Assembly (NCBI GenBank): GCA_021790335.1
Contig: JAJYEE010000008.1
Span: 23,695-87,694, forward strand
Length of the DNA stretch: 64,000 bases
Origin: Pseudomonadota bacterium
GTDB taxonomy: Bacteria; Pseudomonadota; Gammaproteobacteria; Acidiferrobacterales; UBA6901
Direction: 5' to 3'
The position numbers and the translations under genes are program-made. Positions 36,590 to 56,574 of this stretch are shown here, in pieces (positions within the stretch are counted from its first letter, which is position 1; each line of letters starts with the position of its first letter). The notes under the pieces were generated by a model, which made no database searches, was not told the origin of the DNA, and was given only the letters and a program-made list of their open reading frames with translations.

Positions 36590-37129
36590 TCAGCTCTTGA
36601 TCGGAAAGTTGAAAGCCGTCAGCAGCGCACGAGCCTCGTCATCGGTCTTTGCGCTGGTCGCTATCGATACATCCATGCCGCGCAGCGCATCGATCTTGTC
36701 GTAATCGATCTCCGGAAAGATTATCTGTTCCTTTATGCCCATGGAGTAATTCCCGCTCCCATCGAACGACCGGCTGGAAAGACCACGGAAATCGCGCACC
36801 CGGGGTATCGCAATGGTAATGAGACGGTCAAGAAACTCGTACATGCGCGCACGCCGCAGCGTCACCTTGCAGCCTATGGGCCAGTTCTCGCGCACCTTGA
36901 AGGCCGCAACCGACTTGCGCGCACGAGTCATGACCGGTTTCTGGCCAGCCAGTTTCTCCATATCGGACATGGCGTTTTCCAGCACCTTGCGGTCTGCCAG
37001 GGCCTCGCCTACGCCCATGTTAAGCGTGATATGGGTTATGCGCGGCACCTGCATCGGGTTCTTGTACCCGAATTTTGCCATGAGCTCCGGCACCACCGTC
37101 TTCCGATAATATTCTTGCAGTCTCGCCAT
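36590..37129 (-). CDS. rplE: 50S ribosomal protein L5
   Basis: L5 binds 5S rRNA and forms bridges to S13. The 179-residue product (E. coli 179) has [35 protein letters not shown] and [20 protein letters not shown], the last being the phosphate-loop and core signature. It is 7 bp before rpsN, consistent with one transcript. Confidence 0.97.
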   Translation of the reverse strand: MARLQEYYRKTVVPELMAKFGYKNPMQVPRITHITLNMGVGEALADRKVLENAMSDMEKLAGQKPVMTRARKSVAAFKVRENWPIGCKVTLRRARMYEFLDRLITIAIPRVRDFRGLSSRSFDGSGNYSMGIKEQIIFPEIDYDKIDALRGMDVSIATSAKTDDEARALLTAFNFPIKS

Positions 37130-37143
37130 CTCGACTTCACCCG

Positions 37144-37461
37144 TCAGATATCAGCGACTTCGCCGCCGTGGCGGAAGAAGCGCACCTTGCGGCCGTCTTC
37201 CAGAGTCCGGAAACCGATCCGCCCGCCCTTCCCGTTTGCGCCGTTGAAGAGCGCCAGATTCGAAATATGGATCGGCGCCTCTTTGTCGATAATCCCGCCG
37301 GTCACGTTCTTGTTCGGATTCGGACGGGTATGGCGCTTCACCATGTTCACGTTTTCGACCAACACACGATCCTCGGCGAGAATGCGCAGTACCGTCCCAC
37401 GCTTGCCCTTGTCCCGGCCCCTGCGGACAACTACCTGATCGCCTTTGCGTATCTTTTGCAT
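37144..37461 (-). CDS. rplX: 50S ribosomal protein L24
   Basis: L24 is an assembly initiator of the large subunit. The 105-residue protein starts [20 protein letters not shown], the KOW motif, followed by [16 protein letters not shown] and [10 protein letters not shown]. The length is as in E. coli (104). It sits between rplN and rplE. Confidence 0.97.
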   Translation of the reverse strand: MQKIRKGDQVVVRRGRDKGKRGTVLRILAEDRVLVENVNMVKRHTRPNPNKNVTGGIIDKEAPIHISNLALFNGANGKGGRIGFRTLEDGRKVRFFRHGGEVADI

Positions 37462-37473
37462 AATCCTAAGCCC

Positions 37474-37842
37474 TCACAGCACTTCCGGAGCAAGGGAAAT
37501 GATCTTCATGAATTTTTCGCTGCGCAGCTCGCGCGTCACCGGTCCGAAGATGCGCGTGCCGACTGGCTGGTGCTGCGGGTTAAGCAGCACTGCCGCATTC
37601 GTATCAAAGCGGATTACCGACCCATCCGCCCGGCGTACGCCCTTGCGCGTCCGCACGATCACCGCATCGTAGACATCACCCTTTTTCACACGCCCGCGCG
37701 GGATAGCCTCCTTGATGCTGACCTTTATGATGTCCCCAATACCGGCATAACGGCGCTTGGATCCACCGAGCACCTTGATGCATTGCACAGTTTTGGCTCC
37801 GCTGTTGTCCGCCACCGACAACATGCTCTGCATCTGAATCAT
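37474..37842 (-). CDS. rplN: 50S ribosomal protein L14
   Basis: L14 contributes to an intersubunit bridge. The 122 residues begin [20 protein letters not shown] and include [20 protein letters not shown] and [13 protein letters not shown]. Just upstream, 104 bp separate it from rpsQ, the largest gap in this part of the block, with no hairpin recognised. Confidence 0.97.
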   Translation of the reverse strand: MIQMQSMLSVADNSGAKTVQCIKVLGGSKRRYAGIGDIIKVSIKEAIPRGRVKKGDVYDAVIVRTRKGVRRADGSVIRFDTNAAVLLNPQHQPVGTRIFGPVTRELRSEKFMKIISLAPEVL

Positions 37843-37946
37843 GACCTAAACCCCGCACTCGAACTTGTTATCCCGCCATTCCCGCGGTAAAGCAGCTGAT
37901 TTTAACATCACACGCGGGCGCAGCAAACCGATTTCGGCCTGCGCGC

Positions 37947-38213
37947 TTACGCCGCAACGGCCTTTTCCAGCACCTTCACCAGTCTCCAGGTCTTGGTCTT
38001 CGACAGCGGCCGGCATTCCTCTACGAGAACCAGATCGCCTTCCTTGCAATCGTTGTTCTCGTCATGCGCGTGCAGCTTCGTGCGGCGCCGTATGAACTTG
38101 CCGTAAAGCGGATGCGGAACCTGCCGCTCGACCACGACGGTGATGGTCTTGTTCATCTTGCTGCTCAGCACACGACCGCTCACGGTACGTGCAGTGCGTG
38201 TGTCTTCACTCAT
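37947..38213 (-). CDS. rpsQ: 30S ribosomal protein S17
   Basis: S17 is a primary 16S rRNA binder with an OB fold. The 88-residue protein contains [40 protein letters not shown] and [20 protein letters not shown], all typical. It overlaps the end of rpmC by 8 bp. Confidence 0.97.
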   Translation of the reverse strand: MSEDTRTARTVSGRVLSSKMNKTITVVVERQVPHPLYGKFIRRRTKLHAHDENNDCKEGDLVLVEECRPLSKTKTWRLVKVLEKAVAA

Positions 38214-38406
38214 TGCCGACCACCCCTTTTTCGTTCATCACCGTGCGGATGCGTGCGATATCACGCCGCAATTTGCCGAGCCGCGAGCTGTTCGCAAGCT
38301 GTCCGGTAGCCTTCTGCATGCGCAGGTTGAACTGTTCCTGCAGAAGCCCCTTGATCTCTTCGGTTCTGGCTTCCGCCGACATACCACGGATTTCTTTCGC
38401 CTTCAT
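38206..38406 (-). CDS. rpmC: 50S ribosomal protein L29
   Basis: L29 is a two-helix protein at the tunnel exit. The 66-residue product [20 protein letters not shown] continues with [21 protein letters not shown] chose the ATG at 38406, matching family starts; an in-frame ATG at 38421 would add MTGAA. It is nestled between rplP and rpsQ. Confidence 0.95.
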   Translation of the reverse strand: MKAKEIRGMSAEARTEEIKGLLQEQFNLRMQKATGQLANSSRLGKLRRDIARIRTVMNEKGVVGNE

Positions 38407-38417
38407 CGCTGCACCTG

Positions 38418-38831
38418 TCAAATGACCTGGCGGGCTACAAACGTCGTGCGTACCGGCAGCTTAGCCGCGGCAAGCCTGAATGCACTCCTCGCCTCAACCT
38501 CGCCAATGCCCTCCATCTCGTAGAGGACCGTGCCGGGCTTTATCTCTGCGACCCAGTACTCCGGGTTGCCCTTGCCGCTACCCATGCGGACTTCCAGCGG
38601 CTTTTTCGAAATCGGCTTGTCGGGGAAGATGCGTATCCACACCCGGCCGCCGCGCTTGATGGAACGCGTCAGCGCGCGGCGCGCGGCCTCGATCTGACGG
38701 GCGGTGACACGCCCGCGGGTCGTGGCCTTCAGCCCAAACTCACCGAAGCTCACCTTGTTGCCGCGTGTGGCGACCCCACGGTTGCGGCCCTTATGCTGCT
38801 TGCGGTACTTGGTTCTCTTTGGCTGCAACAT
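38418..38831 (-). CDS. rplP: 50S ribosomal protein L16
   Basis: L16 organises the A-site tRNA region. The 137-residue product starts [19 protein letters not shown] and has [40 protein letters not shown] and [15 protein letters not shown]. The start at 38831 equals the family start, while the open frame continues upstream into rpsC as a shadow. Confidence 0.97.
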   Translation of the reverse strand: MLQPKRTKYRKQHKGRNRGVATRGNKVSFGEFGLKATTRGRVTARQIEAARRALTRSIKRGGRVWIRIFPDKPISKKPLEVRMGSGKGNPEYWVAEIKPGTVLYEMEGIGEVEARSAFRLAAAKLPVRTTFVARQVI

Positions 38832-38847
38832 CTGCGTATCCCCGTGT

Positions 38848-39528
38848 TCAGGCCGTGGCCTTCTTGGCTGTATCCGGCTCAGTCTGGACCTGTTCCGAAC
38901 GGTCCAGAATCTCACCCTTGAATATCCACACCTTGACGCCGATTACACCGTAGGTAGTGTGCGCCTCGGCAGCGCCGTAATCGATGTCGGCACGCAGCGT
39001 GTGCAACGGTACGCGCCCCTCGCGGTACCACTCCGTGCGCGCGATTTCCGCACCGTTCAGACGCCCGGCACACATAATCTTCACACCCAGGGCGCCCAGG
39101 CGCATGGCGTTAGTGACCGCACGCTTCATGGCACGTCGGAACATGATGCGCTTTTCCAGCTGCTGGCAGATGTTTTCCGCCACCAGCAGCGCGTCCAGCT
39201 CGGGTTTGCGCACTTCTTCGATCGAAATGTGGACCGGCTGCCCAGCTGCCTTGGTAAGCTCCTGGCGCAGCTTTTCGATGTCCTCGCCTTTCTTGCCAAT
39301 CACAATTCCCGGGCGGGCGGTATGGATCGTGACGTTGATGCTCTGCGCAGGACGCTCGATCACCACCGTGCTCACCGCAGCATGTGCGAGCTTCTTCTTG
39401 ATGCGGTTGCGCAGCATGATGTCCGAGGCCAGGTTGGCCGAATAATGCTTGCTGCCCGAGTACCACTTGGCGGTCCAGTCCCGGATAATGCCCAGGCGCA
39501 GTCCGGTCGGATTGATCTTCTGGCCCAT
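38848..39528 (-). CDS. rpsC: 30S ribosomal protein S3
   Basis: S3 is at the mRNA entry channel. The 226-residue protein begins [20 protein letters not shown] and has the KH domain motif [20 protein letters not shown]. The C-terminal [12 protein letters not shown] is conserved. It starts 1 bp into the rplV stop, consistent with coupling. Confidence 0.97.
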   Translation of the reverse strand: MGQKINPTGLRLGIIRDWTAKWYSGSKHYSANLASDIMLRNRIKKKLAHAAVSTVVIERPAQSINVTIHTARPGIVIGKKGEDIEKLRQELTKAAGQPVHISIEEVRKPELDALLVAENICQQLEKRIMFRRAMKRAVTNAMRLGALGVKIMCAGRLNGAEIARTEWYREGRVPLHTLRADIDYGAAEAHTTYGVIGVKVWIFKGEILDRSEQVQTEPDTAKKATA

Positions 39529-39902
39529 CAGTTGCCCCCCTTCTTCGCCTTGCGCGCGCCCTTGGCACGCACGGCATCGGACACTGTAATGGTGATATGG
39601 CTGGTACGCTTCAGAATCCGTGCGCCGCGCCCCTTGGCGCGCGCATGAAAGCGCTTCATGGTCGGGCCGTCGCCGATCTCCACCGACTCCACCCTGAGCT
39701 CGTCGACATCCGCTCCCTCATTGTGCTCGGCATTGGCAATCGCGGATTCCAGCGCCTTCTTCACCGGCAGCGCCGCCTTGCGCGCGCTGAACTGGAGAAT
39801 CTCGAGAGCCCGCTCGACCGGCAGTCCGCGAATCTGGTCCGCGAGCAGTCGGCCCTTCTGGGGCGATACGCCAATATATTTCAGGACTGCGGTAGCTTGC
39901 AT
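39528..39902 (-). CDS. rplV: 50S ribosomal protein L22
   Basis: L22 reaches into the exit tunnel through a beta hairpin. The 124 residues include [36 protein letters not shown] and the hairpin [20 protein letters not shown], whose tip governs macrolide effects in relatives. An Arg/Lys-rich tail ([16 protein letters not shown]) makes it longer than E. coli L22 (110). The start at 39902 suits the family; ATG 39911, overlapping the rpsS stop, is an alternative. Confidence 0.94.
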   Translation of the reverse strand: MQATAVLKYIGVSPQKGRLLADQIRGLPVERALEILQFSARKAALPVKKALESAIANAEHNEGADVDELRVESVEIGDGPTMKRFHARAKGRGARILKRTSHITITVSDAVRAKGARKAKKGGN

Positions 39903-39910
39903 CGCGGTCA

Positions 39911-40189
39911 TCACTCCGTCGTGGCCTTCTTGTCTGCCGAATGCCCCTTGAACGTCCGCGTCGCCGCGAATTCGCCGAGCTTGTGGCCTACCATGTTCTC
40001 CGTGACCAGGATCGGCACATGCTGCTTGCCGTTATGCACGGCAATCGTCAGGCCGATGAAGTCCGGCATAATCGTAGAGCGGCGCGACCAGGTCTTGAGC
40101 GGCCGCTTGCTGCTTTCGGCACGCGCCTTTTCCACCTTTGCGGCAAGGTGCGCGTCGACGAATGGTCCTTTCTTGATGGAACGTGGCAC
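39911..40189 (-). CDS. rpsS: 30S ribosomal protein S19
   Basis: S19 pairs with S13 in the small-subunit head. The 92-residue protein (E. coli 92) begins [20 protein letters not shown] and has [20 protein letters not shown] and [15 protein letters not shown]. It lies 3 bp after rplB, so the S10 operon genes here are tightly packed. Confidence 0.97.
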   Translation of the reverse strand: MPRSIKKGPFVDAHLAAKVEKARAESSKRPLKTWSRRSTIMPDFIGLTIAVHNGKQHVPILVTENMVGHKLGEFAATRTFKGHSADKKATTE

Positions 40190-40192
40190 GGT

Positions 40193-41029
40193 TTACGCCT
40201 CTCTCGTCTTGTTGCGGCGCCGAACGATCATTCCGTCGGTACGCTTGTTCATGCGCGTCTTGTATCCCTTGGTCGGCGTGCCCCAGGGGCTGACTGGGTG
40301 ACGGCCACCCTTGGTACGCCCTTCGCCGCCGCCGTGTGGGTGGTCGACCGGGTTCATTGCGGTCCCGCGCACCGTGGGCCGGATGCCGCGCCAGCGGCTG
40401 GCGCCCGCCTTGCCCAGCTTGCGCAGAGAATGCTCCGCATTTCCGACCTCACCGATGGTCGCGCGACATTCCACGTGCACCTTGCGCACTTCGCCCGAGC
40501 GCAGGCGCAGCTGGGCATAACTGCCTTCACGTGCGACGAGCTGGATGGCGGCACCCGCCGACCGTCCGAGCTGGGCACCGCGTCCCCGCCTCATCTCCAC
40601 ACAGTGGATCGTGCTGCCCACCGGGATGTTCCGCAGCGGCAGGCAGTTGCCCGGCTGAATCGGCGCATCCGCGCCGGAAACGACCCGGCTGCCGGCCTCG
40701 ATGCCCTTGGGAGCAATGATGTAGCGGCGCTCCCCGTCGGCATACAACACCAGCGCAATGTTGGCACTGCGGTTCGGATCATACTCCAGCCGCTCGACAC
40801 GTCCGGCCACGCCGTCCTTGTCGCGCTTGAAGTCGACGATGCGATAGTGCCGCTTGTGGCCACCGCCACGGTGACGCACGCAGATGCGTCCGTAATGGTT
40901 GCGGCCGCTGATCTTCGACTTCTTTTCGAGAAGCCCCGCGAACGGCGCGCCGCGATGCAGATCGGGATTTACGACCTTGATGAGGCCGCGGCGCCCGGCC
41001 GATGTGGGTCTGACCTTTACCAGTGCCAT
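40193..41029 (-). CDS. rplB: 50S ribosomal protein L2
   Basis: L2 is a primary 23S rRNA binder close to the peptidyl-transferase centre. The 278-residue product has [39 protein letters not shown] core strands and the C-terminal [20 protein letters not shown] with the conserved His. The length is close to E. coli (273). Confidence 0.97.
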   Translation of the reverse strand: MALVKVRPTSAGRRGLIKVVNPDLHRGAPFAGLLEKKSKISGRNHYGRICVRHRGGGHKRHYRIVDFKRDKDGVAGRVERLEYDPNRSANIALVLYADGERRYIIAPKGIEAGSRVVSGADAPIQPGNCLPLRNIPVGSTIHCVEMRRGRGAQLGRSAGAAIQLVAREGSYAQLRLRSGEVRKVHVECRATIGEVGNAEHSLRKLGKAGASRWRGIRPTVRGTAMNPVDHPHGGGEGRTKGGRHPVSPWGTPTKGYKTRMNKRTDGMIVRRRNKTREA

Positions 41030-41042
41030 CTCTGTGCTCCCG

Positions 41043-41345
41043 TTACTTCGCCTGGCCGCCGACGAAATCGATTTCTTGGCCCGGCTTCAGCCGGACATAG
41101 GCCTTTTTCCAGTCCTGCCGGCGTCCCGGGGTCTTGCCCTGACGCTTGACCTTGCCCTTGACACGCGTGACGGTAACCGATTCCACCTCCACGCTGAACA
41201 TCTTCTCCACCGCCTGCTTGATCAGTGGCTTGGTAGCGCTGCGCTGTACGCTGAAGACGAACTGACGGTTCTTGTCGGCTACCCGGCTGCTCTTCTCCGA
41301 GATGTGCGGCGCCAAGATCACGTGAAAAAGGTCCTGTTCGGTCAT
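41043..41345 (-). CDS. rplW: 50S ribosomal protein L23
   Basis: L23 lies at the tunnel exit and docks trigger factor and SRP. The 100-residue protein (E. coli 100) has [40 protein letters not shown] and [20 protein letters not shown]. The ATG overlaps the rplD stop by 4 bp. Confidence 0.97.
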   Translation of the reverse strand: MTEQDLFHVILAPHISEKSSRVADKNRQFVFSVQRSATKPLIKQAVEKMFSVEVESVTVTRVKGKVKRQGKTPGRRQDWKKAYVRLKPGQEIDFVGGQAK

Positions 41346-41965
41346 GCCAGCATCTCCTCAAAACGCTTCAGCGCCGACACTGTCATGATGACCTTTTCGT
41401 GCCGGATCAGGCTGATCGGATCCACACTCTGTACCGGACACACGTCAATCTTGTGCAGGTTCCGCGCCGACAGCTGCAGATTGTCGTCAGCACTGTCTGT
41501 CACAATGAGGGCATCGGCCGCGCCCAGCCTGTTCAGTTTCTCGACCAGGGCCTTGGTCTTCGGCGCATCGAGCCTGAATGCGTCCACGGTAACCAGCCGC
41601 TCCTGGCGCAGCAGCTCCGAAAGGATCGACCGCATGGCCGCACGGCGCATCTTCTTGTTCACCTTCTGGGTGAAGTTCTCGTCAGGAGACGACGGGAACA
41701 CCTTACCGCCGCCGCGCCACAGCGGGCTGCGGATGGTTCCGGAGCGTGCCTGGCCGGTGCCCTTCTGACGCCACGGCTTGGAGGCGCCACCGGCCACGGC
41801 AGCACGGTTTTTCTGGGCGCGTGTGCCGGCGCGCGCGTTCGCCTGGCCGGCCACCACCACCTGGTGGACCAGAGCCTCGTTAAAGCGGGCGCCGAATGTC
41901 GCATCCGACACTTCAACGTCGGCCGCGGACTTGTCTCCGGCTTCACTCATCACGCTGACTTTCAT
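41342..41965 (-). CDS. rplD: 50S ribosomal protein L4
   Basis: L4 lines the exit tunnel and in E. coli represses the S10 operon. The 207 residues include [20 protein letters not shown], the tunnel loop [20 protein letters not shown] and the globular domain from [20 protein letters not shown] on. The N-terminus carries a short charged segment ([13 protein letters not shown]). Adjacent to rplC by 11 bp. Confidence 0.97.
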   Translation of the reverse strand: MKVSVMSEAGDKSAADVEVSDATFGARFNEALVHQVVVAGQANARAGTRAQKNRAAVAGGASKPWRQKGTGQARSGTIRSPLWRGGGKVFPSSPDENFTQKVNKKMRRAAMRSILSELLRQERLVTVDAFRLDAPKTKALVEKLNRLGAADALIVTDSADDNLQLSARNLHKIDVCPVQSVDPISLIRHEKVIMTVSALKRFEEMLA

Positions 41966-41976
41966 TGCTGAGTACC

Positions 41977-42624
41977 TTATTTCTTCTGCGCCTTGACGGC
42001 GGGCCGAATCATCACATCGGCACCCTTGGGACCGGGAACGGCCCCCTTGACCAGCAGCAGGTTGCGGCCGGCATCCACCTGCACCACCTCGAGGTTCTGC
42101 TGGGTCCGCGTCACATTGCCCAGGTGCCCGGCCATGCGCTTGCCGGGAAACACCCGGCCCGGCGTCTGCCTCTGGCCGATGGAGCCCGGAGCCCGGTGCG
42201 ACAACGAATTACCGTGGCTTGCGCGACCGCCGCCGAAATGATGGCGCTTGATCACACCCGCAAAACCCTTTCCGATCGAGGTGCCCTGCACATCCACCTT
42301 CTGGCCGGGATTGAAAATATCAACTTTTATCTCGGCGCCCGGCTTGAGTTCAGTCCCCTCGCCGTCGTCCAGGCGGAACTCCCAAAGTCCCCGTCCGGCG
42401 GCAACATTGGCCTTGGCGAAATGGCCGGCCGCAGGCTTGCCGACACGCACGGCCCGGCGTTCGCCCACCGTGACCTGCACGGCACGGTAGCCATCGGTAT
42501 CCGAGGTCTTGACCTGTGTCACCCGGTTCGGGCCCACTTCGAAGACCGTAACGGGTACAGCGGTGCCGTCGGCCGTGTACACCCGGCTCATACCGACCTT
42601 TCTGCCAATCACTCCAATCGCCAT
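41977..42624 (-). CDS. rplC: 50S ribosomal protein L3
   Basis: L3 binds near the 3' end of 23S rRNA and the A-site entrance. The 215-residue product starts [20 protein letters not shown] and has [20 protein letters not shown] with the Gln methylated in E. coli L3, then [20 protein letters not shown]. The family start is at 42624; upstream frame is a shadow. Confidence 0.97.
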   Translation of the reverse strand: MAIGVIGRKVGMSRVYTADGTAVPVTVFEVGPNRVTQVKTSDTDGYRAVQVTVGERRAVRVGKPAAGHFAKANVAAGRGLWEFRLDDGEGTELKPGAEIKVDIFNPGQKVDVQGTSIGKGFAGVIKRHHFGGGRASHGNSLSHRAPGSIGQRQTPGRVFPGKRMAGHLGNVTRTQQNLEVVQVDAGRNLLLVKGAVPGPKGADVMIRPAVKAQKK

Positions 42625-42713
42625 CGTCGTAAACCTTGTCGTTTCGTGTTTACCGCAGCCTGTTCCCGCGATCCGCCCGCCCGGAACCGGCAAAACGGCC
42701 GGGAACGCAATGC

Positions 42714-43025
42714 TCAGCTGAGCTTGATCTCCACGTCCACACCGGCCGCCAGATCGAGCTTCATCAGTGCATCCACCGTCTTGTCGGTCGGCTCGATGAT
42801 GTCCATGATCCGCTTGTGCGTCCGGATCTCGAACTGATCACGCGACTTCTTGTCGACATGAGGAGAGCGCAACAGCGTGTAGCGCTCAATCTTGGTCGGC
42901 AGCGGGATCGGACCTTTCACCAGCGCGCCAGTGCGCTTCGCCGTATCGACGATTTCCATGGCCGAGCGGTCGATCAGACGATGATCGAAGGCCTTCAGGC
43001 GAATGCGGATCTTTTGACTTGCCAT
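42714..43025 (-). CDS. rpsJ: 30S ribosomal protein S10 (NusE)
   Basis: S10 is in the small-subunit head and, as NusE, links NusG-bound RNA polymerase to ribosomes and to antitermination. The 103-residue product (E. coli 103) begins [20 protein letters not shown] and has [20 protein letters not shown]. It is first of the S10 operon; only 66 bp separate it from tufA and no separate promoter is evident. Confidence 0.97.
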   Translation of the reverse strand: MASQKIRIRLKAFDHRLIDRSAMEIVDTAKRTGALVKGPIPLPTKIERYTLLRSPHVDKKSRDQFEIRTHKRIMDIIEPTDKTVDALMKLDLAAGVDVEIKLS

Positions 43026-43091
43026 ATTAACCTCTGTTGCAGACGGCGGAGCCCGGCGCGCAGTCGCCGCCCGACCCCGGCCCGCCACGCG

Positions 43092-44282
<1,191 letters not shown>

Positions 44283-44318
44283 CTTTGGTACCTCGTGGTT
44301 GTTGGTCGCAAAAAACCG

Positions 44319-46406
44319 CTAGCTTGCCTTCTTAATCACTGCGTTCGGCGCCAGCGCGTACTTCTTGAACTCCATGGTATACGTGGCCCTGCCCTGGGTG
44401 GCTGACCGCAGGCTGGTGGCATACCCGAACATTTCGGCAAGCGGGACCTCGGCGCGGATCACCTTGCCGGCAGGAACGTCCTCCATGCCGAGAATCACGC
44501 CGCGGCGGGAACTCAGATCGCCGTTGACGCTGCCCATGTATTCCTCCGGCGTCACCACTTCCACCGCCATGATGGGCTCAAGCACAATCGGACTGGCCTT
44601 CTGAGAGCCTTCACGGAACGCCATGATGGCTGCCATCTTGAATGCGTTTTCGTTCGAATCCACTTCGTGGTACGAACCGTCGTACAGCGTCACCTTCACA
44701 TCCACCACCGGATAACCTGCAATGATGCCGCGGGTAAGCGCCTCTTCCACACCTTTGCGCACGGCCGGGATGAACTCGCGCGGCACCACACCGCCCTTGA
44801 TGCCGTCGACAAACTCGAAACCCTTGCCCAATTCCTGCGGCTCGAGGCGCAGATAGACGTGTCCGTACTGGCCGCGGCCACCGGACTGCTTGGCATACTT
44901 GTGTTCCTGTTCGACCGGCTTGCGGATCGTCTCGCGGTAGGCCACCTGTGGCTTGCCGACATTGGCCTCGACCCCGAATTCACGCTTCATGCGGTCGACG
45001 ATGATTTCCAGATGCAGCTCGCCCATTCCGGAGATGATCGTTTGACCGGACTCTTCGTCGGTACGCACCCGGAACGACGGATCTTCCTGCGCCAGGCGCG
45101 AAAGCGCGATACCCATCTTCTCCTGGTCTGCCTTGGTCTTCGGCTCCACTGCCTGCGAAATCACGGGATCCGGGAACTCCATGCGCTCCAGGGTGATGAT
45201 GTTATCCATGGCGCACAGCGTGTCGCCCGTGGTCACGTCTTTGATTCCGACGGCCGCGGCGATGTCGCCAGCGCGGACTTCCTTGATTTCCTCACGCGTA
45301 TTGGCGTGCATCTGCAGCAGCCGCCCGATGCGTTCCTTGCGGTGCTTGACCGGGTTGTAGACGCTGTCACCGGAATTCAGCACACCGGAATACACACGGA
45401 AAAACACCAGCTGACCGACGTAAGGATCCGTGGCGATCTTGAACGCCAGTGCCGCGAAAGGCTCGTCATCGCTCGCGTGGCGCTCGGCCAGTGTCTCGTC
45501 CTTATCGTCCAGATGGCCCTTGATGGCCGGCCGCTCGCTCGGCGCCGGCAGGTAATCGATCACGGCATCGAGCATCGCCTGCACGCCCTTGTTTTTGAAC
45601 GCCGAGCCGCAGGTTACGACGATGATTTCAGACAACAGGTTGCGGGCGCGCAGACCCTTCTTGATTTCCTCCGAGGTGAGGTCGCCCTCGTTGAGATACT
45701 TGTCCATCAGCTCTTCGGAAGACTCGGCCGCAGCCTCGACCATGACCTCGCGCGCCTTCTTGCATTGATCCAGCATGTCCGCCGGGATCTCGCGCTCCTC
45801 GAACTTCATGCCCTGGGTGCTGTCGTCCCAGTAGATCGCGCGCATCTTCACCAGATCCACCACGCCCTTATAGTGCTCCTCAGCGCCGATCGGCAGCTGG
45901 ATCGGAATCGGGTTTGCACCCAGACGCGACTTGATCTGGCCCACCACGCGCATGAAGTTGGCGCCGGCACGGTCCATCTTGTTCACGAACGCGAGACGCG
46001 GAACGCCGTACTTGTTGGCCTGGCGCCATACGGTTTCCGACTGCGGCTCCACGCCGCCGACCGCACACAGCAGGAAGCAGGCCCCGTCGAGAACCCGCAA
46101 TGACCGCTCGACCTCGATGGTGAAGTCCACGTGCCCGGGCGTGTCGATGATATTGATCCGGTGCTCCGGCAGCTTCTGATCCATGCCTTTCCAGAAACAG
46201 GTGGTAGCAGCCGACGTGATGGTGATTCCACGCTCCTGCTCCTGCTCCATCCAGTCCATGACCGCCGTGCCTTCGTGCACTTCGCCGATCTTGTGGGACA
46301 CACCCGTGTAGAACAGCACGCGTTCGGTGGTCGTCGTCTTGCCGGCATCGATGTGCGCCATGATGCCGATATTGCGGTAGCGTTCTATTGGGGTGTTGCG
46401 TGCCAC
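44319..46406 (-). CDS. fusA: Elongation factor G
   Basis: EF-G drives ribosomal translocation and, with RRF, recycling. The 695-residue GTPase has G1 AHIDAGKT, G3 DTPGH, G4 NKMD, then domains II-V with [20 protein letters not shown] and [12 protein letters not shown]. The start codon is GTG with AAGGA 11 bp upstream. It lies between rpsG and tufA in the str operon. Confidence 0.98.
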   Translation of the reverse strand: MARNTPIERYRNIGIMAHIDAGKTTTTERVLFYTGVSHKIGEVHEGTAVMDWMEQEQERGITITSAATTCFWKGMDQKLPEHRINIIDTPGHVDFTIEVERSLRVLDGACFLLCAVGGVEPQSETVWRQANKYGVPRLAFVNKMDRAGANFMRVVGQIKSRLGANPIPIQLPIGAEEHYKGVVDLVKMRAIYWDDSTQGMKFEEREIPADMLDQCKKAREVMVEAAAESSEELMDKYLNEGDLTSEEIKKGLRARNLLSEIIVVTCGSAFKNKGVQAMLDAVIDYLPAPSERPAIKGHLDDKDETLAERHASDDEPFAALAFKIATDPYVGQLVFFRVYSGVLNSGDSVYNPVKHRKERIGRLLQMHANTREEIKEVRAGDIAAAVGIKDVTTGDTLCAMDNIITLERMEFPDPVISQAVEPKTKADQEKMGIALSRLAQEDPSFRVRTDEESGQTIISGMGELHLEIIVDRMKREFGVEANVGKPQVAYRETIRKPVEQEHKYAKQSGGRGQYGHVYLRLEPQELGKGFEFVDGIKGGVVPREFIPAVRKGVEEALTRGIIAGYPVVDVKVTLYDGSYHEVDSNENAFKMAAIMAFREGSQKASPIVLEPIMAVEVVTPEEYMGSVNGDLSSRRGVILGMEDVPAGKVIRAEVPLAEMFGYATSLRSATQGRATYTMEFKKYALAPNAVIKKAS

Positions 46407-46445
46407 GTTGCTAATCCTTGTTGGTCAAAACGGTGTTCGTACCAG

Positions 46446-46916
46446 TTACCAGCGGTAGTGGGAGAACGCCTTGTTGGCCTCCGCCATGCGGTGGACATCC
46501 TCGCGCTTTTTCATGGCATTGCCGCGCTTCTCTGCGGCATCGAGCAATTCGGCGGCCAGCCGCGCGCCCATGGACTTTTCGCCACGCGCACGGGCCGCAT
46601 CGGTCACCCAACGCATCGCCAACGCCGTCTGGCGCGCCGGACGCACTTCGACCGGAACCTGATAGGTTGCACCGCCGACACGCCGGCTCTTGACCTCGAC
46701 CAGCGGACGCAGGTTGTCGATGGCCTGACCGAACAGCTGCAGCGGATCGGACTTGGTCTTCTCCGCAATGATGTCGAGGGCTCCGTATACGATCTTCTCG
46801 GCCACCGACTTCTTGCCGCTACGCATGATCACGCTCATGAACTTGGCAACCGATTCGCTGCTGAACTTCGGATCAGGCGTGACCGGGCGCTTCGGAACTT
46901 CTCTTCGTCTTGGCAT
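46446..46916 (-). CDS. rpsG: 30S ribosomal protein S7
   Basis: S7 is a primary 16S binder in the head, near the E site, and in E. coli it regulates the str operon by translational feedback. The 156-residue protein starts [20 protein letters not shown] and has [20 protein letters not shown] and [20 protein letters not shown]. It is preceded by its own promoter candidate and a terminator, not by simple linkage to rpsL. Confidence 0.97.
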   Translation of the reverse strand: MPRRREVPKRPVTPDPKFSSESVAKFMSVIMRSGKKSVAEKIVYGALDIIAEKTKSDPLQLFGQAIDNLRPLVEVKSRRVGGATYQVPVEVRPARQTALAMRWVTDAARARGEKSMGARLAAELLDAAEKRGNAMKKREDVHRMAEANKAFSHYRW

Positions 46917-46958
46917 GGCGCAGCTCTTTCTTAAGGATGATGTTACAAACGTCTATAT

Positions 46959-46987
46959 ATATTAGGTATCGCTTCCCGGCCGTTAAA
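46959..46987 (-). promoter_or_regulatory. Candidate promoter of rpsG-fusA-tufA
   Basis: Minus strand TTTAAC (46987-46982), 17-bp spacer, TAATAT (46964-46959) in an AT-rich patch 43 bp before the rpsG start, just downstream of a terminator. The hexamers are only moderate matches (3/6 and 4/6). Confidence 0.45.
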
Positions 46988-47016
46988 GCTGCCGTACGCG
47001 GGCCTCTGCAAACCAG

Positions 47017-47047
47017 AACAAAACGCCGCACCGTACTCTGTGCGGCG
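47017..47047 (-). terminator. Hairpin terminator between rpsL and rpsG
   Basis: An 8-bp perfect stem CGCCGCAC / GTGCGGCG with an 8-nt loop, followed on the minus strand by TTTTGTTC, 22 bp after the rpsL stop. In E. coli this gap holds no terminator. Confidence 0.75.
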
Positions 47048-47068
47048 GCATTACAAATCGGACTGCCG

Positions 47069-47443
47069 TTACGACTTCGGACGCTTGGCCCCGTACTTCG
47101 AGCGCCCCTGGCGGCGATCATTGACTCCGGCGGTATCCAGGGTGCCACGAACGGTGTGGTAGCGAACGCCGGGCAAATCCTTCACGCGCCCGCCACGGAT
47201 CAGGACTACCGAATGCTCCTGCAGGTTGTGGCCTTCGCCACCGATGTAACTGGTGACTTCGTAGCCGTTGGTCAGGCGCACGCGCGCTACCTTGCGCAGC
47301 GCCGAATTCGGCTTCTTCGGCGTCGTGGTGTAGACGCGGGTACACACACCGCGCCGCTGCGGGCAGGCCTGCAATGCCGGCACCGTCGTCTTCTTCGTCA
47401 TCCGGGTGCGCGGCCTGCGCACCAGCTGGTTAATCGTTGGCAT
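47069..47443 (-). CDS. rpsL: 30S ribosomal protein S12
   Basis: S12 lines the decoding centre. The 124-residue protein starts [20 protein letters not shown] and has [20 protein letters not shown] and [17 protein letters not shown], both with the Lys residues whose change causes streptomycin resistance, here wild type. It lies alone between hairpins: one just before its start and one after its stop, and a strong promoter precedes the first. Confidence 0.97.
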   Translation of the reverse strand: MPTINQLVRRPRTRMTKKTTVPALQACPQRRGVCTRVYTTTPKKPNSALRKVARVRLTNGYEVTSYIGGEGHNLQEHSVVLIRGGRVKDLPGVRYHTVRGTLDTAGVNDRRQGRSKYGAKRPKS

Positions 47444-47463
47444 TATGCTGAACTCTCTGGCCC

Positions 47464-47499
47464 AAAAACGAACGACAGGCCGGCTTGCTCCGGCCTGTC
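47464..47499 (-). terminator. Hairpin after rpoC / at the 5' end of the rpsL transcript
   Basis: A 10-bp perfect stem (GACAGGCCGG / CCGGCCTGTC, 6-nt loop), followed on the minus strand by GTTCGTTTTTGGG. It can terminate rpoBC transcripts and, starting about 5 nt after the predicted rpsL start site, could attenuate the rpsL transcript. Confidence 0.75.
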
Positions 47500-47510
47500 A
47501 GAGGGGCGCG

Positions 47511-47539
47511 ATTCTAGGCAAGTGCCCCTGCCGTGTCAA
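47511..47539 (-). promoter_or_regulatory. Near-consensus sigma-70 promoter of rpsL
   Basis: Minus strand TTGACA (47539-47534), 17-bp spacer, TAGAAT (47516-47511). A perfect -35 and 5/6 -10 lie between the rpoC stop and the rpsL start, with a predicted start near 47504 right at the foot of the hairpin. Confidence 0.8.
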
Positions 47540-47578
47540 GCCGTTCCGTGGCCCGGTACCGGCAACTCCCGTCCCGGA

Positions 47579-51793
<4,215 letters not shown>

Positions 51794-51875
51794 TGTAATA
51801 ACTCCTCAATGTACGCGCATGTACCAGTGCCGTGCGGCCTGTCGCCGGCCCGGGCAAGCCTTCCTGCCGCCCATG

Positions 51876-55955
<4,080 letters not shown>

Positions 55956-56045
55956 CATTTTCCTCGGCTCTGAGAGCCCATGGGACAATCCAGCCGCCGT
56001 CCGGTTCGGTCACCGGGGGCGTTACAGCGTTCCATCAGAAACGGG

Positions 56046-56073
56046 AAAAGGCCGGTGGCGCGCGCCACCAGCC
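56046..56073 (-). terminator. Attenuator hairpin between rplL and rpoB
   Basis: On the minus strand GGCTGGTGGC-GCGC-GCCACCGGCC (one G-U pair) followed by TTTTCCCG, in the 200-bp gap before rpoB. It corresponds in place to the partial terminator that lowers rpoBC relative to rplJL expression in E. coli. Confidence 0.7.
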
Positions 56074-56157
56074 CTAACCCGCTTTCGAAGCACCCGCGTC
56101 GCGATCACGCGGTACGACTTTGAGACAGGAATGCATGCCGACCGGCGGCACGCTTCC

Positions 56158-56535
56158 TTACTTCAGCTCGACCTTGGCGCCAGCCGCTTCCAGCTCCTTC
56201 TTCATCTTCTCGGCATCGGCCTTCGCCACCGCTTCCTTCACTGTGGCCGGAGCCGATTCGACCAGGTCCTTGGCCTCTTTCAGGCCGAGGCTGGTAACAG
56301 CACGCACCGCCTTGATGACGCCCACCTTGTTGTCGCCGACGGCTGCCAGGATAACGTCGAACTCGGTCTTGGCCTCGGCCGCCGGCGCTGCGCCACCGGC
56401 TGCCGGCGCGGCCACTGCCACCGCGGCGGCGGCGGATACGCCGAATTTCTCCTCCATCTCCTTGATGAGCTCGGACAGGTCGAGCACCGACATGCTGCCG
56501 ATGGAATCAATGATCTCTTGCTTGGATACTGCCAT
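56158..56535 (-). CDS. rplL: 50S ribosomal protein L7/L12
   Basis: L7/L12 is the multi-copy stalk protein that recruits GTPase factors. The 125-residue product has an N-terminal dimer domain, an Ala/Gly/Pro hinge ([20 protein letters not shown]) and the C-terminal factor-binding domain [20 protein letters not shown] with [16 protein letters not shown]. It lies 39 bp after rplJ. Confidence 0.97.
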   Translation of the reverse strand: MAVSKQEIIDSIGSMSVLDLSELIKEMEEKFGVSAAAAVAVAAPAAGGAAPAAEAKTEFDVILAAVGDNKVGVIKAVRAVTSLGLKEAKDLVESAPATVKEAVAKADAEKMKKELEAAGAKVELK

Positions 56536-56574
56536 GACTGGTCTCCTGAAAACTTGGTCTGAAGTAATCGATTA

